Origin: Nocardioides panaciterrulae | Lineage (GTDB): Bacteria > Actinomycetota > Actinomycetes > Propionibacteriales > Nocardioidaceae | Length of the DNA: 64,000 nucleotides | Direction: 5' to 3' | Assembly (NCBI RefSeq): GCF_013409645.1 | Contig: NZ_JACCBG010000001.1 | Location: forward strand, 1,734,001-1,798,000 | Shown: in pieces, positions 41,597 through 50,083 of the stretch | Layout: each line of letters starts with the position of its first letter | Position numbering within the stretch: position 1 is the first letter of the stretch | The notes under the pieces: generated by a model | Seen by the model: the letters and a program-made list of their open reading frames with translations, nothing else | The model's database searches: none | Told to the model about the DNA's origin: nothing | Translations under genes and position numbers: made by a program

Positions 41597-43861
41597 TCAG
41601 CCCGGCGTCCCCGTGACGGTCTGGTCCAGCGGCGCCACCGGGGCGTCCGCGAGCCCCATCCGGTCGAGGATCCAGGCCAGCGTGAACGCCCGGTCGTGCC
41701 AGGACTTGTAGCGTCCGGAGACGCCGCCGTGCCCGGCGGCCATCTCGGTGCGCAGGCAGAAGTCCCGCCGGCCCACGGCCGTGGCCCGCAGCCGCGCGAT
41801 CCACTTGGCCGGCTCGACGTAGAGCACCCGGGTGTCGTTGAGCGAGGTCTCGGCGAGGATCGGTGGGTAGTCCAGCGCCGCGACGTTGTCGTAGGGCGCG
41901 TACGACGCCATCTGGTCGAAGACCTCGGGGTCGTCCTCGGGGTTGCCCCACTCGTCGTACTCGGTGACGGTGAGCGGGAGGCCGGCGTCGAGCATCGTGG
42001 TCAGCGCGTCGACGAACGGCACGCCGGCCACGATCCCGCCGAACAGCTCCGGCGCCTGGTTGGCGACCGCGCCCATCAGCAGCCCGCCGGCCGAGGCGCC
42101 CTCGGCGACCAGGGTGTGCGGCTCGGCCCAGCCGGTCTCGACGAGGTGGCGGGCGCAGGCGATGAAGTCGGAGAACGTGTTCTGCTTGCGGGACAGCTTG
42201 CCGTCGTCGTACCAGCGGCGGCCCATCTCGCCGCCGCCCCGCACGTGCGCGATCGCGAAGCCGGCCCCGCGGTCGAGCAGCGAGAGCCGGGGCTTGGAGA
42301 AGTAGGGGTCCATCGACATCTCGTAGGCGCCGTAGCCGTAGAGCAGCACCGGGATCGGCCGGGTGCCGCCGCCGTCGTCCTCCCGAGCGCCACGCCGCGC
42401 GACGATCGAGATCGGGACCCGCTCGCCGTCCTCGGCCCTCGCCCAGAGCCGGTGCTCCTCGTAGTCGGCGGGGTCGTAGCCGCCGAGCACGGGCGTGCGC
42501 TTGAGCAGGGTGAGCTCCCTGCTGCGCACGTCGTAGTCGTAGAGCGAGGAGGGGATCGCCATCGTGGTGTAGCCCAGCCGGACCGTCGGCTGCTCGAAGC
42601 TGGGGTTGCCCGCGGACCCGACCGTGTAGACCTCCTGGTCGAAGTGCACCAGGTAGTCGTCGGCGACCAGCCGCTCGGGCGCGTCGCCGAGCTCGAGAAT
42701 GCGCAGCTGGGTGAGCCCGTCGCTGCGCTGGTGCACGACCAGGTGGCCCGCGAACGCGTCGACGTCCTCCAGGCGTACGGCGGGGTCGTGCGGGATGAGC
42801 GGCCGCCACTGCTCGGCCGGGGTCGGGGCCACCGGTGCGGTCGCGATCTCGAAGTCGGGGCCGGTGGCGTTGTGCAGCACCAGGAACAGGTCCTGGCCGC
42901 CGACGACCGCGTGCTCGAGGTTGTACTCCAGCCCCTCGCGCCGCTCGGCGAACACCCGCCAGCCCGCGTCCGGGTCGTCGGCGTCGAGGTAGCGGTACTC
43001 GCTGGTGGTCTTCGAGCCGGCCGCGATGACCAGGAACCGCTCGGTGCGGGTGCGCCCCACGCCGACCCAGAACCGGCCGTCGGTCTCGTGGTGGACCAGC
43101 TCGTCCTCGCTCTGGGCGGTGCCGAGCCGGTGCCGCCAGATCTTGTCCGCGCGCCAGGCCTCGTCGACGGTGGTGTAGTAGAGGTCGGTGCCCTCTCGGT
43201 TCCAGGTGGCACCGCCGATCACCCCGGTGATCTCGTCGTCCAGCAGCCGGCCGGTGCGCAGGTCCTTGACCCGCACGGTGTAGCGCTCGTCGCCGGTGAC
43301 GTCGGTGGAGTAGGCCAGCAGCTGCTCGTCGGGGCTCACCGAGGAGCCGCCGAGGGAGAAGAAGTCGTGCCCCTCGGCGAGCTCGTTGAGGTCGAGCAGC
43401 AGCTGCTCGCCGGGCAGCGCCGGCTGGTCGGCCGCGCAGTCCTCGGCCGGGGCCGGCGGGCTCCAGTCGTCCGCGCCCCGGACGGGTACGCGGCAGGTGG
43501 CGCCGTACTCACGGCCCTCGAAGGAGCGCGAGTAGTACCAGTGCCCCCGGATCCGGGTGGGCACCGAGAGGTCGGTCTCCTGGGTGCGCGCCCTGATCTC
43601 CTCGAAGATCGTGTGCCGCAGGCCGGCGAGGTGCGCGGTCCGGGCCTGCGTCCACGCGTTCTCCGCCTCCAGGTAGGCCGCGACCGCGGGGTCGTCCTTG
43701 TCCCGAAGCCACTCGTAGTCGTCCACCCGGGCCTTCCCGTGCACCTCCGTGGTCACCGGGCGGCGCTCGACCACCGGCGGGCTCACCGGCGGGGTGCCCG
43801 GTGGGGTGCCCGGTGGGGTGCTCGGCGGGCTGGTGGCGGACGAGACGTCGGAGGACTCCAT
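41597..43861 (-). CDS. ptrB: Oligopeptidase B (prolyl oligopeptidase family, S9A)
   Basis: A 754-residue serine peptidase. Residues about 80-430 form a seven-bladed propeller that screens substrates by size; the C-terminal alpha/beta-hydrolase has the nucleophile motif EGASAGGLLMG (Ser near residue 590), the preceding AHVRGGGEMGRRWYDDGK and the late His in MAAGHGGVSGRYKS, which match oligopeptidase B. It cleaves short peptides after Arg/Lys, in the cytoplasm. The N-terminal about 35 residues are an unusual Pro/Thr/Gly repeat (TPPG units) encoded by a 12-bp tandem repeat at 43791-43826, not part of the fold. A start further in, near the VERRPVTTEVHG segment, is possible, but ATG 43861 is the first ATG. 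Confidence 0.92.
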   Translation of the reverse strand: MESSDVSSATSPPSTPPGTPPGTPPVSPPVVERRPVTTEVHGKARVDDYEWLRDKDDPAVAAYLEAENAWTQARTAHLAGLRHTIFEEIRARTQETDLSVPTRIRGHWYYSRSFEGREYGATCRVPVRGADDWSPPAPAEDCAADQPALPGEQLLLDLNELAEGHDFFSLGGSSVSPDEQLLAYSTDVTGDERYTVRVKDLRTGRLLDDEITGVIGGATWNREGTDLYYTTVDEAWRADKIWRHRLGTAQSEDELVHHETDGRFWVGVGRTRTERFLVIAAGSKTTSEYRYLDADDPDAGWRVFAERREGLEYNLEHAVVGGQDLFLVLHNATGPDFEIATAPVAPTPAEQWRPLIPHDPAVRLEDVDAFAGHLVVHQRSDGLTQLRILELGDAPERLVADDYLVHFDQEVYTVGSAGNPSFEQPTVRLGYTTMAIPSSLYDYDVRSRELTLLKRTPVLGGYDPADYEEHRLWARAEDGERVPISIVARRGAREDDGGGTRPIPVLLYGYGAYEMSMDPYFSKPRLSLLDRGAGFAIAHVRGGGEMGRRWYDDGKLSRKQNTFSDFIACARHLVETGWAEPHTLVAEGASAGGLLMGAVANQAPELFGGIVAGVPFVDALTTMLDAGLPLTVTEYDEWGNPEDDPEVFDQMASYAPYDNVAALDYPPILAETSLNDTRVLYVEPAKWIARLRATAVGRRDFCLRTEMAAGHGGVSGRYKSWHDRAFTLAWILDRMGLADAPVAPLDQTVTGTPG
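43791..43826. repeat. 12-bp tandem repeat in the ptrB N-terminal region
   Basis: Three copies of GGGGTGCCCGGT (the third is GGGGTGCTCGGC), in frame, encoding Thr-Pro-Pro-Gly-type units. Length could vary by slippage without a frameshift. Confidence 0.8.
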
Positions 43862-43906
43862 GCGCCCGAACCTATCGGGCGGACCCGGCCGGCCCCGGAC
43901 TCGGCG

Positions 43907-45238
43907 TCACGCCGGGTCCTCCCCGGCCTCCGCGGGAACCCAGGCGCTGAGGGCCGGGTCGCCCTCGGCGAACGACCGCACCGGACCGGCGGGGGAGTCG
44001 GCGGTCTCGAAGCGGACCGTCACCACACCCCGGCCGGAGCCCCAGACCCAGCCGCGGCCGAGGTCGGCGTGCTCGACGTCCATGCCGGGGGCCCAGGTCG
44101 GTCGCCGGCGGCCCGTCGTCACCTCGACCTCGACGGGGGTCTCCTCCTCGTCCTCCTCCTCGGCGAGCTCGCTGAACAGGTCGTCCTGGATCCAGTCCGC
44201 CAGCCCGGAGACACCCACGCCGAGCAGGCGGACGCCCCCGGAGGTGTCGAGGTCGGTGAGCAGCCCGCGGGCGAGCCGGGCGATCGTGGTGGTCCGGTCG
44301 GTGGGCGAGGCCAGGGTGGTGGAGCGGCTGAGCGTGGTGAAGTCGTGCAGCCGCACCTTGATCGTCACCGTCCGGCCCGACAGGCCGTGCTTGCGCAGCC
44401 GTGCTGCGACCTCGCCGGCCTGGCGGGTCAGCAGCGCCTCCATCAACCGGCGGTCGGTGAGGTCGGTGTCGTGGGTGCCCTCGACGCTGACCGACTTGGC
44501 CTCCCGCTCGGGCACCACCGGCCGGTCGTCCTCGGCCCGGGCGAGCGCGAACAGCCCGGTGCCGTGGGCGCGACCGAGCAGCCGCACCAGCTCCTCCAGG
44601 CTCACCGACTCCAGGTCGGCCACCGTGTGGATGCCGGTACGGCGCAGCCGTTCCGCCGTCGCCGGTCCCACCCCGGGGATCACCGAGACGTGCCGGGGCC
44701 GCAGCAGCTCGACCTCGGTGCCCGGGGGCACGACCACGAGGCCGTCGGGCTTGTCGAGGTCGCTGGCGACCTTCGCGATGAACTTCGACGTGCCGACCCC
44801 GACCGAGGCGGTCAGCCCGCCGGTGGCCTCGGCGACCCGTGCGCGCAGCTGCTCGGCGAAGCCGGTCACGGTCGGGACCTCGAGGTCGGGCAGGCCGGCG
44901 TGCTCGAGGTCGACGAACGCCTCGTCGAGCGAGAGCGGCTCGACGAGCGGGGAGACCGAGCGCAGCACGCCCATCACCAGCCGGCTGGACTCCCGGTAGG
45001 CGTGGAACCGGCCGGACAGGAAGGCCGCGTGCGGGCAGCGGGACCGGGCCTCGCGCGTCGACATGGCCGAGCGGACGCCGAAGCGGCGCGCCTCGTAGGA
45101 CGCGGTCGCGACCACCCCGCGGCCGCCGACCCCGCCGACGACCACCGGCTTGCCGCGCAGCGAGGGCTTGTCGCGCTGCTCGACCGCGGCGAAGAAGGCG
45201 TCCAGGTCCAGGTGCAGGACCGAGGCGTGGGCGCGCAC
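43907..45238 (-). CDS. dinB: DNA polymerase IV (Y family)
   Basis: A 443-residue translesion DNA polymerase. Catalytic carboxylates are in LHLDLDAFFAAVEQ (motif I, near residue 9) and SLDEAFVDLEH (motif III, about 106), with the palm YEARRFGVRSAMS and a helix-hairpin-helix in IPGVGPATAERL. Beyond the little-finger domain the C terminus has an acidic run (ELAEEEDEEETP) and a conserved extension of about 55 residues (GMDVEHADLGRGWVWGSGRG) seen in actinobacterial DinB. A typical beta-clamp motif is not obvious. GTG 45238 is chosen for its GAGGAG site 7 nt upstream. Divergent from the DUF4192 gene. Confidence 0.92.
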   Translation of the reverse strand: MRAHASVLHLDLDAFFAAVEQRDKPSLRGKPVVVGGVGGRGVVATASYEARRFGVRSAMSTREARSRCPHAAFLSGRFHAYRESSRLVMGVLRSVSPLVEPLSLDEAFVDLEHAGLPDLEVPTVTGFAEQLRARVAEATGGLTASVGVGTSKFIAKVASDLDKPDGLVVVPPGTEVELLRPRHVSVIPGVGPATAERLRRTGIHTVADLESVSLEELVRLLGRAHGTGLFALARAEDDRPVVPEREAKSVSVEGTHDTDLTDRRLMEALLTRQAGEVAARLRKHGLSGRTVTIKVRLHDFTTLSRSTTLASPTDRTTTIARLARGLLTDLDTSGGVRLLGVGVSGLADWIQDDLFSELAEEEDEEETPVEVEVTTGRRRPTWAPGMDVEHADLGRGWVWGSGRGVVTVRFETADSPAGPVRSFAEGDPALSAWVPAEAGEDPA

Positions 45239-45388
45239 GTCAGCGCTCCTCGTCCCGCGGCATGGCCGCAAGGTACCCCGGGGCGCCGACGGCCCACGAA
45301 CCGTCCACAGCCGGGCCTCCCGTACGGTTCTGCACAGCCGGCCGCCGGCACCCCCGCGGCGGGACCCCGACCGGGGCACCGTGCCGCC

Positions 45389-46351
45389 ATGACCACTCCC
45401 ACTCCGGCGACCCGGCTGGTCGCCCGCACCCCCGAGGACCTCGTGGCGATGGTGCCGGTGGTGCTCGGCTTCGTGCCTGAGGACTCCGTCGTGCTGCTCA
45501 CCTTCGGTGGTGCCGAGGCCTTCCACGCGCGCCTGGACCTGCCACCGGCCGACCGGCCCGCCGCGATCAGGGCGGCGGTGGAGGCGCTGCTCGAGCCGGC
45601 GGTGCGGCACGCGGTGCGGCAGGTGGTGCTGCTGGCCTTCGCCGCGGAGCACCGCGAGGCCGCCGAGGCCGGGCGAGCCCTCGTGGCGGCGTTCGAGGAG
45701 CGCGAGATCGACGTCGTCCAGGCGCTGCGCGCCGACGGGCGACGCTGCTACCCGTGGGTGCCCGGCCGGGCGGCCGTCCCGTGGACCGGGACGCCCTACG
45801 ACCTGTCCTCGCACCGGTTCACCGCGCAGGCGGTGCTGGAGGGCGTGGTGACCCACGCCAGCCGTGCGGCCCTGGCCGGCTCCCTGGACCGCGATCCGGC
45901 CCGGGTGGCGGCGCTGGTGGCTGCGCTCAGCCGGGGCGAGCCGGGCGAGCCGGCGGCCGCCGCGGCTTGGGTCGCGGAGGTCGTCGCGGGCCACGTCCGG
46001 GACGGGACCGTGCCCGACGATGCCGAGGCCGCCCGGCTCCTGGGCGCCGTGCGTGAGGTGGCGGTCCGCGATGCCACTCTGTTCCTGATGGACCGCGGCA
46101 ACGCGCCGGGCCACGTGGCCCTGTGGACCGACCTGGTCCGGCGCAGCCCCGACCGGCTGCTGGCCGCCCCCGCCGTGCTGCTGGGCCTCGCCGCCTGGAT
46201 CGCCGGCCACGGCGCCCTGGCCTGGTGCGCGGTCGACCTCTGCCGCGCGGTGGAGCCCGAGCACCCGACGGCGTGCCTGCTCGGGGAGCTGCTGGCGGAG
46301 GCCGTGCCGCCGTCGGAGTGGGAGCGGATGCGGGCCCAGCCGGCCGGATAG
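45389..46351 (+). CDS. DUF4192 family protein
   Basis: A 320-residue cytoplasmic protein of the actinobacterial DUF4192 family. The family opening is present: LVARTPEDLVAMVPVVLGFVPEDSVVLL (about residues 10-37). It also has the central YPWVPGRAAVPWTGTPYDLSSHR and the C-terminal CAVDLCRAVEPEHPTACLL segments. Function is not known. ATG 45389 has no clear ribosome-binding site. It is followed 48 bp later by the first GCS2-type gene, which seems to have its own promoter. Confidence 0.82.
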   Translation: MTTPTPATRLVARTPEDLVAMVPVVLGFVPEDSVVLLTFGGAEAFHARLDLPPADRPAAIRAAVEALLEPAVRHAVRQVVLLAFAAEHREAAEAGRALVAAFEEREIDVVQALRADGRRCYPWVPGRAAVPWTGTPYDLSSHRFTAQAVLEGVVTHASRAALAGSLDRDPARVAALVAALSRGEPGEPAAAAAWVAEVVAGHVRDGTVPDDAEAARLLGAVREVAVRDATLFLMDRGNAPGHVALWTDLVRRSPDRLLAAPAVLLGLAAWIAGHGALAWCAVDLCRAVEPEHPTACLLGELLAEAVPPSEWERMRAQPAG

Positions 46352-46388
46352 GTCACAGCGGGGGAGTCGCGACCCGGCCCCGCCGACC

Positions 46389-46394
46389 TACGAT
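46389..46394 (+). promoter_or_regulatory. -10 element (TACGAT), leaderless start
   Basis: TACGAT ends 5 nt before ATG 46400. Confidence 0.45.
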
Positions 46395-46399
46395 GCGGC

Positions 46400-47557
46400 A
46401 TGGGTGTGCGGACGGTCGGGGTCGAGGAGGAGCTGCTGCTCGTCGACCCCCTCACGGGACGGGCCAGCCCGCGCTCGGCCGAGGTCCTCGCCGCCCACCA
46501 TCAGCAGTACGGCGTGCGGCCCGTCCGGGCCAGCCACGGGCTGGACAAGGAGCTCTTCCAGCACCAGCTGGAGACCCGGACCGACCCCGTCACCGACCTC
46601 GCTTCGCTGGAGCGGCAGCTGCGTGCCGCGCGCGCGGTCGCGGGCAGGGCGGCGCGCGCGGTCGGTCTCGCCGCGGCCGCGGTGGCCACCGTGCCGCTGC
46701 CCGACGAGCCGCTGCTGACTCCCGACGAGCGCTACCAGGACATGATGGTGCGCTACGCCGAGATCACCCGACGGGCCGGCACCTGCGGGATGCACGTGCA
46801 CGTCGCGGTCACCGGTGGCGCCGAGGGGGTCGGCGTGATCGACCGCATCGGCCCCTGGCTGCCCGTGCTGCGGGCGGTGAGTGCGAACTCGCCGTACTTC
46901 GAGGGCCGCGACACCGGCTATGCCTCGTGGCGCTCCCAGCTGTGGTCGCGCTGGCCGACCGCGGGACCGACCGCGGCGTTCGGGTCGCTGGCGGCCTACC
47001 AGGAGCTGGCCCGCGAGCTGATGGCCTCCGGCGCGGCCAGGGACGTGGGGATGCTCTACTTCGACGCCCGGCTCTCGGCCCACCAGCCGACGGTGGAGGT
47101 GCGGATCTTCGACACCTGCACCGATCCCGCCGATGCGGTGTTCCTCGCGGCCCTGGTCCGCGGCCTGGTCGAGCACGCCGCCCGGGACTGGCGGGCGGGC
47201 GCCGAGGCCCCGACCTGGCGGACCGAGACGCTGCGCGCCGCGCACTGGCGCGCCTCGCGGGTCGGCCTCACCGACACCCTGGTGCACCCGGGCTGCCGCC
47301 GGCTGGTGCCGGCGCGCGAGGCCCTGGAGGCGCTGGTCTCCGAGGTGGCGACCGAGCTCGTCGAGGCCGGGGACGACGCCCGCGTGGCGGAGGGCGTCAC
47401 CCGGGTGCTGGCCTGCGGGGGAGCGGCCCGGCAGCGCGCGGCGTACGAACGCACGGGGGCCCTGACCGGGGTGGTCGCCGACCTCGTCGCGCGCAGCGAG
47501 GCGGTCTGGCGGGGAGCCGACACGTCGTACTCCCCTTCCTCAGGCGGGACCCCCTAG
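46400..47557 (+). CDS. YbdK-type carboxylate-amine ligase (GCS2 family)
   Basis: A 385-residue member of the glutamate-cysteine ligase family 2. The ATP/metal site is seen in VGVEEELLLVDPLTG (residues 6-20, the acidic strand) and CGMHVHVAV (about 128-136, paired His), with VEVRIFDTCTD near residue 233 as another conserved acidic strand. These enzymes join an amine to a carboxylate through an acyl phosphate. E. coli YbdK has weak gamma-glutamylcysteine synthetase activity, but the physiological product is not known. Looks leaderless (TACGAT 5 nt upstream). A second GCS2-type gene starts 10 bp after this one. Confidence 0.85.
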   Translation: MGVRTVGVEEELLLVDPLTGRASPRSAEVLAAHHQQYGVRPVRASHGLDKELFQHQLETRTDPVTDLASLERQLRAARAVAGRAARAVGLAAAAVATVPLPDEPLLTPDERYQDMMVRYAEITRRAGTCGMHVHVAVTGGAEGVGVIDRIGPWLPVLRAVSANSPYFEGRDTGYASWRSQLWSRWPTAGPTAAFGSLAAYQELARELMASGAARDVGMLYFDARLSAHQPTVEVRIFDTCTDPADAVFLAALVRGLVEHAARDWRAGAEAPTWRTETLRAAHWRASRVGLTDTLVHPGCRRLVPAREALEALVSEVATELVEAGDDARVAEGVTRVLACGGAARQRAAYERTGALTGVVADLVARSEAVWRGADTSYSPSSGGTP

Positions 47558-47560
47558 ATT
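47555..47560 (+). promoter_or_regulatory. -10 element (TAGATT), overlapping the previous stop codon
   Basis: TAGATT, 7 nt before ATG 47568; its TAG is the stop of the preceding gene. The same hexamer precedes parE and the Pat-like gene. Confidence 0.5.
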
Positions 47561-47567
47561 TCCGCTC

Positions 47568-49037
47568 ATGGGCGAAGACGTGGAGCAGCAGGAGTTCTCC
47601 CGGAGCGACCGCACCCAGCACCGGGAGAAGGTACGCCGCTGCCTGGACGTGTTCGCCCGGATGCTGCGCGAGTCCCGCTTCGACACCGACGACCCGATGA
47701 CCGGGCTCGAGGTCGAGCTCAACCTCGTCGACGAGCTCGGCGACCCGGCCCTGAAGAACGACGAGGCCCTCGAGGCGATCGCCGACCCGGACTTCGTCAC
47801 CGAGCTCGGCCAGTTCAACCTCGAGATCAACGTGCCGCCCGCGAAGCTGCGCGAGGGCGGCCTCACGGCCTTCGAGGAGCGGCTGCGCAGCAGCCTCAAC
47901 CACGCCGAGGAGAAGAGCTCCCAGGTCGGCGCCCACCTGGTGATGATCGGCATCCTGCCGACGCTGGCCGAGGGCCACATGAGCGTGGCCAGCCTCAGCC
48001 GGAACCCCCGCTACCGGTTGCTCAGCGAGCAGATCCTCGACGCCCGCGGCGAGGACATCACGCTGAGCATCGCGGGCGACGAGGAACGGCTGCGGACCAC
48101 CGCGGACTCCATCGTGCCCGAGGCGGCCTGCACCAGCACGCAGTTCCACGTGCAGACCTCGCCCGACCAGTTCGCGGCGTACTGGAACGCCTCGCAGGCG
48201 ATCGCGGCGGTGCAGCTGGCGCTGGCCGCGAACTCGCCGTACCTCCTGGGCCGGCAGCTGTGGCGGGAGACCCGGATCCCGCTGTTCGAGCAGGCCACCG
48301 ACACCCGCAGCGAGGAGCTGAAGGCGCAGGGGGTGCGGCCGCGGGTGTGGTTCGGCGAGCGCTGGATCACCTCGGTCTTCGACCTGTTCGAGGAGAACGT
48401 CCGGTACTTCCCCGCCCTGCTCCCGGTGCTGGAGGAGGAGGACCCGCTCGAGGTGCTCGAGTCCGGCGGCACCCCGCAGCTCGCCGAGCTGCGCCTGCAC
48501 AACGGCACCGTCTACCGCTGGAACCGCCCGGTCTACGACGTGGTCGACGACCTGCCCCACCTGCGCGTGGAGAACCGGCTGCTCGCCTCCGGGCCGACGG
48601 TCGCGGACACGATGGCCAACGCGGCCTTCTACTTCGGCCTGGTGCGCCGGCTCGCCGAGAGCCCGCGGCCGCTGTGGTCGCAGATGTCCTTCAGCGCCGC
48701 GGAGGAGAACCTCCACGTGGCCGCGCGCGAGGGCATCGAGGCGCAGGTCTACTGGCCGGGCGTCGGTCAGGTGCGCGCCACCGAGCTGGTGCTGCGACGC
48801 CTGCTGCCGCTGGCGAAGGAGGGCCTGGACGACTGGGGCGTCTCCGCGGAGGAGAGCGACCGGCTGCTGGGCATCATCGAGCAGCGCTGCCTGACCGGGA
48901 CCAACGGCGCCGAGTGGTTCGTGCGCCGGATGGCCCGGCGCGCGGACATGGAGCGCTTCGACGCGCTGCGCGCGACGCTGCTGGACTACCGGGAGCGGAT
49001 GCACAGCAACGAGCCCGTCCACGCCTGGGACGAGTGA
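47568..49037 (+). CDS. Glutamate-cysteine ligase-like protein (GCS2 family, long form)
   Basis: A 489-residue ATP-dependent carboxylate-amine ligase-like protein, longer and only distantly related to its neighbour. Conserved sites: MTGLEVELNLVDELGDPA (about 44-61), GQFNLEINVPPAKLREGG (about 80-98, an E-x-N site typical of the gamma-glutamylcysteine ligase fold), TSTQFHVQTSP (about 188) and ALAANSPYLLGRQLWRETRIPLF (about 217). Such long forms are widespread in actinobacteria without glutathione; product unknown. Starts 10 bp after the YbdK-type gene with its own leaderless promoter. The shared fold and adjacency suggest related amide-forming reactions. Confidence 0.82.
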   Translation: MGEDVEQQEFSRSDRTQHREKVRRCLDVFARMLRESRFDTDDPMTGLEVELNLVDELGDPALKNDEALEAIADPDFVTELGQFNLEINVPPAKLREGGLTAFEERLRSSLNHAEEKSSQVGAHLVMIGILPTLAEGHMSVASLSRNPRYRLLSEQILDARGEDITLSIAGDEERLRTTADSIVPEAACTSTQFHVQTSPDQFAAYWNASQAIAAVQLALAANSPYLLGRQLWRETRIPLFEQATDTRSEELKAQGVRPRVWFGERWITSVFDLFEENVRYFPALLPVLEEEDPLEVLESGGTPQLAELRLHNGTVYRWNRPVYDVVDDLPHLRVENRLLASGPTVADTMANAAFYFGLVRRLAESPRPLWSQMSFSAAEENLHVAAREGIEAQVYWPGVGQVRATELVLRRLLPLAKEGLDDWGVSAEESDRLLGIIEQRCLTGTNGAEWFVRRMARRADMERFDALRATLLDYRERMHSNEPVHAWDE

Positions 49038-49055
49038 GCGCCGCCGACCCTCGCC

Positions 49056-49481
49056 TCACCGGTGACGCGAGCGGTCCCGCGGCCGGAGCCAGGCGCGGGC
49101 GGTGCCGCTGCGCGGGTCCCACCAGCCCTGCCGGGTGACCACGACCAGCGTGAGGGGCAGACCCGCCTCGGCGTACGCCGAGCGGGCCGCGGCCAGCCAC
49201 GCCGCGTCGGCGTCCTGCAGCACCGCCTCGCCCGACCGGGTCAGCCACACCAACGGCACCCGGGTGGCGCCGCGGGTGCGCGCCACCAGGGCGGCGAGCA
49301 CGTCCGCCCGCAGCGCATGGTCGAGGCCGGGCTCCTCGACGAAGGACGCTCGCGACCCCGTGGGGTCGCCCACGTTGACCCGGACGGGCGGGCGGCGCCG
49401 GGCCTCCCCGGCCAGGTCGAGCACCGCCCGGCGCAGGACGCGCTGCAGCGCCCGGTCGACCGGCTCGGTGATGCCCTCCAC
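49056..49481 (-). CDS. Conserved hypothetical protein
   Basis: A 141-residue soluble protein I do not recognise. It has an N-terminal helical part (ITEPVDRALQRVLRRAVLDL), then an alpha/beta pattern (RVPLVWLTRSGEAVLQDADAAWLAAARSAYAEAG, LTLVVVTRQGWWDPRSG) and a basic tail. GTG 49481 is chosen because of a GAGGGGG site directly upstream; the frame is open further upstream but has no such site. Convergent with the GCS2-like gene and divergent from the universal stress protein gene. Confidence 0.6.
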   Translation of the reverse strand: MEGITEPVDRALQRVLRRAVLDLAGEARRRPPVRVNVGDPTGSRASFVEEPGLDHALRADVLAALVARTRGATRVPLVWLTRSGEAVLQDADAAWLAAARSAYAEAGLPLTLVVVTRQGWWDPRSGTARAWLRPRDRSRHR

Positions 49482-49581
49482 GCGATCCCCCTCGTCCGGC
49501 CCCCTCGCGGCCCACCCTGCCCGGTCGCGACCTCCGGTGCGCGCAGCCCTCCACAGGCTGCCGCCGGTGGCCGGCAGCCGG

Positions 49582-49587
49582 TAGGTT
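49582..49587 (+). promoter_or_regulatory. Candidate -10 element (TAGGTT) of the universal stress protein gene
   Basis: TAGGTT lies 47 nt before ATG 49635. Unlike many genes here, this one has a leader with a good GAGGAGGG ribosome-binding site (49624-49631). Confidence 0.4.
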
Positions 49588-49634
49588 GACCGGCGGGTCG
49601 CGAGCGCGGCCGGGAGTCGAGACGAGGAGGGCCG

Positions 49635-50039
49635 ATGGGGACCGTCGTGGTGGGCTACGTGCCGAAGCCGGAGGGCGAGGCCGCCCTGGACCGGGCGATC
49701 GACGAGGCGAAGCTGCGGGGCACCGACCTCGTGGTGGTCAACTCGCACCGCGGTGGCCAGGAGTTCGACGGCGAGGCGGCCCGGCGGGCCGAGTCGGACA
49801 TGGCCGCCGTCCGCGCCAGGCTCGACGAGGCCGGCGTGACCTACGACGTCCGTCAGCTGGTGCGTGGCTTCGAGCCGGCCGAGGACCTGATCAGCATCGC
49901 CGAGGCCAGCTCCGCGGAGCTGATCGTGATCGGGCTGCGCCGCCGCTCCCCGGTGGGCAAGCTCATCCTGGGCAGCAACGCCCAGCGGATCCTGCTGGAC
50001 GCCCACTGCCCGGTCCTGGCGGTCAAGGCCGGCGCCTGA
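49635..50039 (+). CDS. Universal stress protein (UspA family)
   Basis: A 134-residue single-domain Usp with the alpha/beta fold. The ATP-binding signature G-2x-G-9x-G-S is recognisable as GLRRRSPVGKLILGSNAQRIL (about residues 99-119). The first strand is VVVGYVPKPEGEAALDRAI and the last is CPVLAVKAG. Usp proteins bind ATP or act as dimeric stress regulators. A strong GAGGAGGG ribosome-binding site precedes the ATG. The following HhH-GPD gene is 44 bp downstream on the same strand. Confidence 0.9.
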   Translation: MGTVVVGYVPKPEGEAALDRAIDEAKLRGTDLVVVNSHRGGQEFDGEAARRAESDMAAVRARLDEAGVTYDVRQLVRGFEPAEDLISIAEASSAELIVIGLRRRSPVGKLILGSNAQRILLDAHCPVLAVKAGA

Positions 50040-50083
50040 GTCCCGCCGGGGCCGGTATTGGCCCGGTGGGGGAGGATGGCCCC

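Noticed and set aside
41561..45388. A very long plus-strand open frame running under ptrB and dinB
   Set aside because: It reads as His/Arg/Gln-rich low-complexity sequence, the usual shadow of a GC-rich gene on the opposite strand. Only its last part (45389-46351, DUF4192) is real.
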